Source of the DNA: Rubrobacter sp.
Lineage (GTDB): Bacteria > Actinomycetota > Rubrobacteria > Rubrobacterales > Rubrobacteraceae
Length of the DNA: 8,162 nt
Assembly: GCA_020253895.1 (NCBI GenBank)
Contig: JADDKG010000255.1
Span: forward strand, 1-8,162
Reading direction: 5' to 3'
Shown: positions 5,474 through 8,162 of the stretch, one piece after another
Position numbering within the stretch: position 1 is the first letter of the stretch
Layout: each line of letters starts with the position of its first letter
Made by a program: the position numbers and the translations under genes
Notes under the pieces: generated by a model
Database searches by the model: none
Seen by the model: only the letters and a program-made list of their open reading frames with translations
Told to the model about the DNA's origin: nothing

Positions 5474-6099
5474 CGGGCATCCTCCCCCAGGACCCGGAGG
5501 ATCTCCTCGGTGACCTCCTCTATGCTGCGGGTGGCATCTACGGTGGCCAGCAATCCGCGCTCCGCGTAGTACTCCTTCAGTGGCTCGGTCTGCTCGTGGT
5601 AGATCCGCAACCGGCGCCGGATCGCCTCCTCGGTATCGTCCTTACGCTGGACGAAAGGCCCCGGATCATCCGGGGGAGGAGGGTCGTGCTCGACGTGGTA
5701 GATCCTGCCGGTCGCCTCGCTCTGGCGCCGCCCGGAGAGGCGCTGGATGAGCACCTCGTCGGGAGCCTCCAGCGCCACCACCTTGTCCAGGCTCACCCCA
5801 AGTTCCTCAAGCGCCTCATCCAGAGCCCGGGCCTGCGCCTCGGTGCGGGGGAAGCCGTCCAGGATCCAGGACTCCGCCTCCCGTAGATGGGGCTTGGCCA
5901 TCTCCACGATGATCTCGTCCGGGACCAGCTCACCCCGGTCGTTGTACTCCTGCACCTTGCGGCCAAGCTCGGTGCCGGCCTTTATCTCCGCCCGCACCAA
6001 GTCCCCGGTCGAGATGTGCTTCGCCCCGGTCCTCTCCGCCAGGCGGGCCGCCTGCGTCCCCTTGCCCGCCCCCTGGGGGCCCAGAAGGATAATTCTCAT
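5470..6099 (-). CDS. adk: Adenylate kinase, non-zinc short-LID form
   Basis: Catalyses ATP + AMP to 2 ADP in the cytoplasm, setting the adenylate energy balance. The 209 residues show the P-loop GPQGAGKGTQ (7-16), an AMP-binding segment about 30-60 with STGDLVR, the family signature WILDGFPRTEAQ (78-89), a LID about 119-155, and RKDD (152-155) followed by Arg163. The LID starts GRRQSEATGRIYHV. The first CxxC pair of zinc-type enzymes is replaced by Ser127 and Thr130, and the second pair is missing because the loop PPPPDDPGPFVQ is about five residues shorter than in E. coli. ATG overlaps the secY TGA (ATGA), with AGAAGG about eight bases upstream. The secY-adk-map order is typical of Gram-positives. 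Confidence 0.97.
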   Translation of the reverse strand: MRIILLGPQGAGKGTQAARLAERTGAKHISTGDLVRAEIKAGTELGRKVQEYNDRGELVPDEIIVEMAKPHLREAESWILDGFPRTEAQARALDEALEELGVSLDKVVALEAPDEVLIQRLSGRRQSEATGRIYHVEHDPPPPDDPGPFVQRKDDTEEAIRRRLRIYHEQTEPLKEYYAERGLLATVDATRSIEEVTEEILRVLGEDAR

Positions 6100-7382
6100 C
6101 GGTACTGCCTTCTCAGGAAGCCCTCGTAGTTACGCATCATCAGCTGGCTCTCCAGCTGGCGCACCGTATCCAGCGAGACGCCCACCACGATCAGCATCGA
6201 GGTCCCGCCCAGGTAGATCGACTGCGGCAGGTTCAGCGCCGCCGTGATCAGGTACGGTAGCACCGCGATCACCGCCAGGAAGACGGCTCCGAACAGCGTA
6301 ATCCTGGTGAGCACGCTGTTGAGGTAGAGCGCCGTGGGCTGCCCCGGCCGGATCCCCGGTATGTACCCGCCGCTCTTCTTCAGGTTGTCTGCGTGCTCTA
6401 TCGGGTTGAACTGCACCGCCGTGTAGAAGTAGGTGAACATGATGATCAGCAGCGCGTACAGGATCAGGTAGGGCACGCTCGGCGGGGCGAAGACCTGCGC
6501 CAGCCTGAACAGCCAGGAGTCTTGGTTACCCCCGGATAGAAACTGGGTTATGACCACCGGGAAGATCAAAAGCGAGGAGGCGAAGATGATCGGGATCACA
6601 CCGGCCATGTTGACCTTCAGCGGCAGATATGTGGTCCCGCCCTGGCTCATCCGGCGGCCCACCTGCCGCTTGGCGTAGGTGATCGGGATCCTGCGCTGAC
6701 CCTCGTTGACGAATACGATGGCCGCCACGATCAGCACGGCGATGATGGCCAGGATGACCATCGTGAGAACGTTGCCGTCCTCTATGAGGGTGCGCACCGC
6801 GTTCGGGGCTTGCGAGAGGATGGAGGCGGTGATAATGAGCGAGATGCCGTTCCCAAGCCCCCGCTGGGTGATCAGCTCCCCGAACCACATGGTCACCATC
6901 ACGCCGGTGGTCAGGGTCACCACCACCAGAAAGAGGTCCAGCACCCCGGCCCCCGCCAGCACCGGCCCGAACTGCCCGGAGCGCAGGAACAGCACCATCG
7001 CCAGCGACTGGACGAACGCGAGCGCCAGCGTAAAGACCCGGGTGTACTGGGTGATCTTCTGCTGACCCACCTCGCCTTCCCGGGCCAACTCCTGCAGTCT
7101 GGGGATGGCGACGGTCATCAGCTGCATCACGATCGCCGCCGTGATGTAGGGCATGATCCCCAAAGCGAAGACCGAGAGGTTGTTGAAAGCCCCTCCGGTG
7201 AACACCCCGAAGAGCCCGGTTATGGCGTTCTGGTCCAGCCCCCCGGCCGCCAGAACCTCGCGGTTTATCCCCGGCAGCGGGACGAATGCCCCCGCCCTGT
7301 AGGCGGCAAGCATGGCCGCGGTGAAGAAGAGCTTCTGCCGAAGCTCCGGGACCTTCCAGGCGTTCGCTAGGGAGCCCAACAT
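6096..7382 (-). CDS. secY: Preprotein translocase channel subunit SecY
   Basis: Central pore of the SecYEG translocon in the cytoplasmic membrane, used by SecA and by ribosomes for secretion and membrane insertion. The 428 residues contain about ten hydrophobic segments, roughly at 17-36, 70-92, 115-134, 147-167, 177-192, 206-226, 260-281, 302-324, 360-382 and 388-404. Hallmarks are the conserved loop GELITQRGLGNGISL (168-182) and the cytoplasmic C5-loop GIRPGQPTALYL (343-354), whose Arg345 corresponds to the SecA-critical Arg357 of E. coli. The plug region follows the first segment (about 40-65). ATG is 17 bases after rplO, with an AGGAGAGG and AGAGG array upstream. It ends overlapping adk. 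Position between rplO and adk is the standard spc arrangement. Confidence 0.98.
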   Translation of the reverse strand: MLGSLANAWKVPELRQKLFFTAAMLAAYRAGAFVPLPGINREVLAAGGLDQNAITGLFGVFTGGAFNNLSVFALGIMPYITAAIVMQLMTVAIPRLQELAREGEVGQQKITQYTRVFTLALAFVQSLAMVLFLRSGQFGPVLAGAGVLDLFLVVVTLTTGVMVTMWFGELITQRGLGNGISLIITASILSQAPNAVRTLIEDGNVLTMVILAIIAVLIVAAIVFVNEGQRRIPITYAKRQVGRRMSQGGTTYLPLKVNMAGVIPIIFASSLLIFPVVITQFLSGGNQDSWLFRLAQVFAPPSVPYLILYALLIIMFTYFYTAVQFNPIEHADNLKKSGGYIPGIRPGQPTALYLNSVLTRITLFGAVFLAVIAVLPYLITAALNLPQSIYLGGTSMLIVVGVSLDTVRQLESQLMMRNYEGFLRRQYR

Positions 7383-7399
7383 ACCTCTATCTACCTCTC

Positions 7400-7858
7400 C
7401 TAGAGCACCTCGACGCGGCCGCCCGCCGCCTCTATCTTCTCCTTAGCGGTCCGGGAGAAGGCATGCGCCCTGACGGTGACCGGACGGTCGATCTCCCCGT
7501 CTCCCAGCACCTTGACCAGGGTGTCGGCCTTCTTCCTGATGAGCCCGGCCGCCCGAAGCTCATCGGGACCTATGGTATCACCTTCCACGGCCCCCAACTC
7601 CCCAACGTTCACCGGGTCGTACACCTTTGGGTGCGCCGGGGTGTGCCTGCCACGGGCCTCGCCCTTGAGGCGGGGCACCCGCCGCTGCAGCGGCATCTGA
7701 CCGCCCTCGTAGGTGGTATGCGCCTTGGCCCCCGAGCGGGCCTTGGCCCCCTTGTGCCCCCTGCCAGCGGTCTTACCGTAGCCCGACCCCTCGCCGCGGC
7801 CCACCCGCTTGCGGGCCCTCCGCGAGCCCGGGGGCGGGGAGAGCTCGTTCAGACGCAT
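7400..7858 (-). CDS. rplO: 50S ribosomal protein L15
   Basis: Late-assembling large-subunit protein that threads a long basic extension through 23S rRNA. The 152 residues show the Gly/Arg/Lys-rich extension with GRGEGSGYGKTAGRGHKG (20-37), EGGQMPLQRRVPRLKG (51-66) and the C-terminal globular signature starting VKVLGDGEI (115-123) through HAFSRTAKEKIEAAGG. The start overlaps the rpmD TGA by one base (TGATG). GGAGGAGGTGGAGG, encoded by the acidic last codons of rpmD, acts as the ribosome site, so the two genes are tightly coupled. Confidence 0.98.
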   Translation of the reverse strand: MRLNELSPPPGSRRARKRVGRGEGSGYGKTAGRGHKGAKARSGAKAHTTYEGGQMPLQRRVPRLKGEARGRHTPAHPKVYDPVNVGELGAVEGDTIGPDELRAAGLIRKKADTLVKVLGDGEIDRPVTVRAHAFSRTAKEKIEAAGGRVEVL

Positions 7859-8043
7859 CAGTCCTCCACCTCCTCCACCCGGACCAGATGCCGGACCTTG
7901 GCGATCATCCCCCGGATCTGGGGGGTGTCCTCGTGCACCCGCGAGTCCCGGATCCGGCGCAGCCCCAGTGCCCGCACCGTCCGCTTGTGCTTCTCAATCG
8001 CTCCTATGGTGCTCTTTACCTGGGTCACCTTCAGCGGGCTCAT
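7858..8043 (-). CDS. rpmD: 50S ribosomal protein L30
   Basis: Small large-subunit protein of 61 residues, the normal bacterial length. It shows the L30 pattern [11 protein letters not shown] (4-14), then [13 protein letters not shown] (19-31) and the ending [19 protein letters not shown] overlaps the rpsE TGA by four bases (ATGA) and the upstream ribosome site is weak (GAAGG), consistent with translation by ribosomes finishing S5. Its order between rpsE and rplO is canonical. Confidence 0.97.
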   Translation of the reverse strand: MSPLKVTQVKSTIGAIEKHKRTVRALGLRRIRDSRVHEDTPQIRGMIAKVRHLVRVEEVED

Positions 8044-8162
8044 AGCCGGACCTTCACCCCCCTGATCTGCTCGATCTGGGCCTTGGTGCGCAGCTGCTTC
8101 AAGCCGTCCTCGGTCGCCTTCACCAGGTTGACCGGCGTGGTCGAGCCGAGCGCCTTGGTCAG
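8040..8162 (-). CDS. rpsE: 30S ribosomal protein S5, C-terminal fragment
   Basis: Only the last 40 residues are in the window. They read [17 protein letters not shown] followed by [23 protein letters not shown] and then TGA. The first block, with [12 protein letters not shown], is the conserved helix of the S5 C-terminal domain. S5 is involved in decoding accuracy and mRNA unwinding at the entry tunnel. The 5' part, with the double-stranded-RNA-binding-like domain, lies beyond base 8162. The identity is supported both by the fragment and by the following rpmD-rplO order. Confidence 0.95.
   Translation of the reverse strand: MTKALGSTTPVNLVKATEDGLKQLRTKAQIEQIRGVKVRL

Noticed and set aside
4623..5480. 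A 285-codon minus-strand frame starting at an ATG beside GGGGGAGG and covering map
   Set aside because: The product is Arg/Gly/Pro-rich and has no family resemblance, while map in the other frame carries all five metal ligands. The GGAGG abuts the ATG with no spacing, but is seven bases from the map TTG.
4526..5569. A 347-codon plus-strand frame opposite infA and map
   Set aside because: It is an antisense shadow of two clearly identified genes, with no recognised motif and biased composition.
1..8162. CRISPR array, tRNA, rRNA, insertion sequence, phage or defence genes
   Set aside because: The window is almost fully covered by conserved housekeeping genes; no spaced repeats, cloverleaf sequence, transposase motif or inverted terminal repeats were seen.

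Overview
The window is a GC-rich bacterial chromosomal segment in which every supported gene lies on the minus strand. It runs, in transcription order from the right edge to the left, through the end of the spc operon, the whole alpha operon and the start of an energy-coupling-factor (ECF) transporter block: rpsE (3' end only), rpmD, rplO, secY, adk, map, infA, rpmJ, rpsM, rpsK, rpsD, rpoA, rplQ, ecfA1, ecfA2 (cut by the left edge). The high G+C, the non-ATG starts in five genes and the rplQ-ecfA1-ecfA2 linkage suggest a deep-branching high-GC Gram-positive, for example Rubrobacter-like Actinobacteria. This is an inference from gene order and general protein character, not from a database match. 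A high-GC Firmicute cannot be excluded.

Right part (about 4690-8162): ribosomal proteins S5, L30 and L15 are followed by the SecY translocon channel, adenylate kinase and methionine aminopeptidase. Stop and start codons overlap at rpsE/rpmD, rpmD/rplO, secY/adk and adk/map, so translation is probably coupled along this stretch. Middle part (about 1482-4690): infA, rpmJ, rpsM, rpsK, rpsD, rpoA and rplQ encode initiation factor 1, L36, S13, S11, S4, the RNA polymerase alpha subunit and L17. Left part (1-1454): two tandem, homologous ABC ATPases of the EcfA1/EcfA2 pair, whose T component would be expected just beyond the window.

The cluster joins ribosome assembly (S5, S4, S11, S13, L15, L17, L30, L36), initiation (IF1), transcription (alpha), membrane insertion (SecY) and N-terminal Met removal (Map) in one growth-linked transcription unit. 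Intergenic gaps are at most 63 bases and no intrinsic terminator is visible, so there is no gene-free stretch over 300 bases. The least ordinary spot is the 63-base map-infA junction. It holds a promoter-like sequence, a perfect 6-bp inverted repeat, a seven-codon mini-ORF and a TTG start for infA. I found no credible new biological system; the window is mostly textbook core-genome content with some local oddities.
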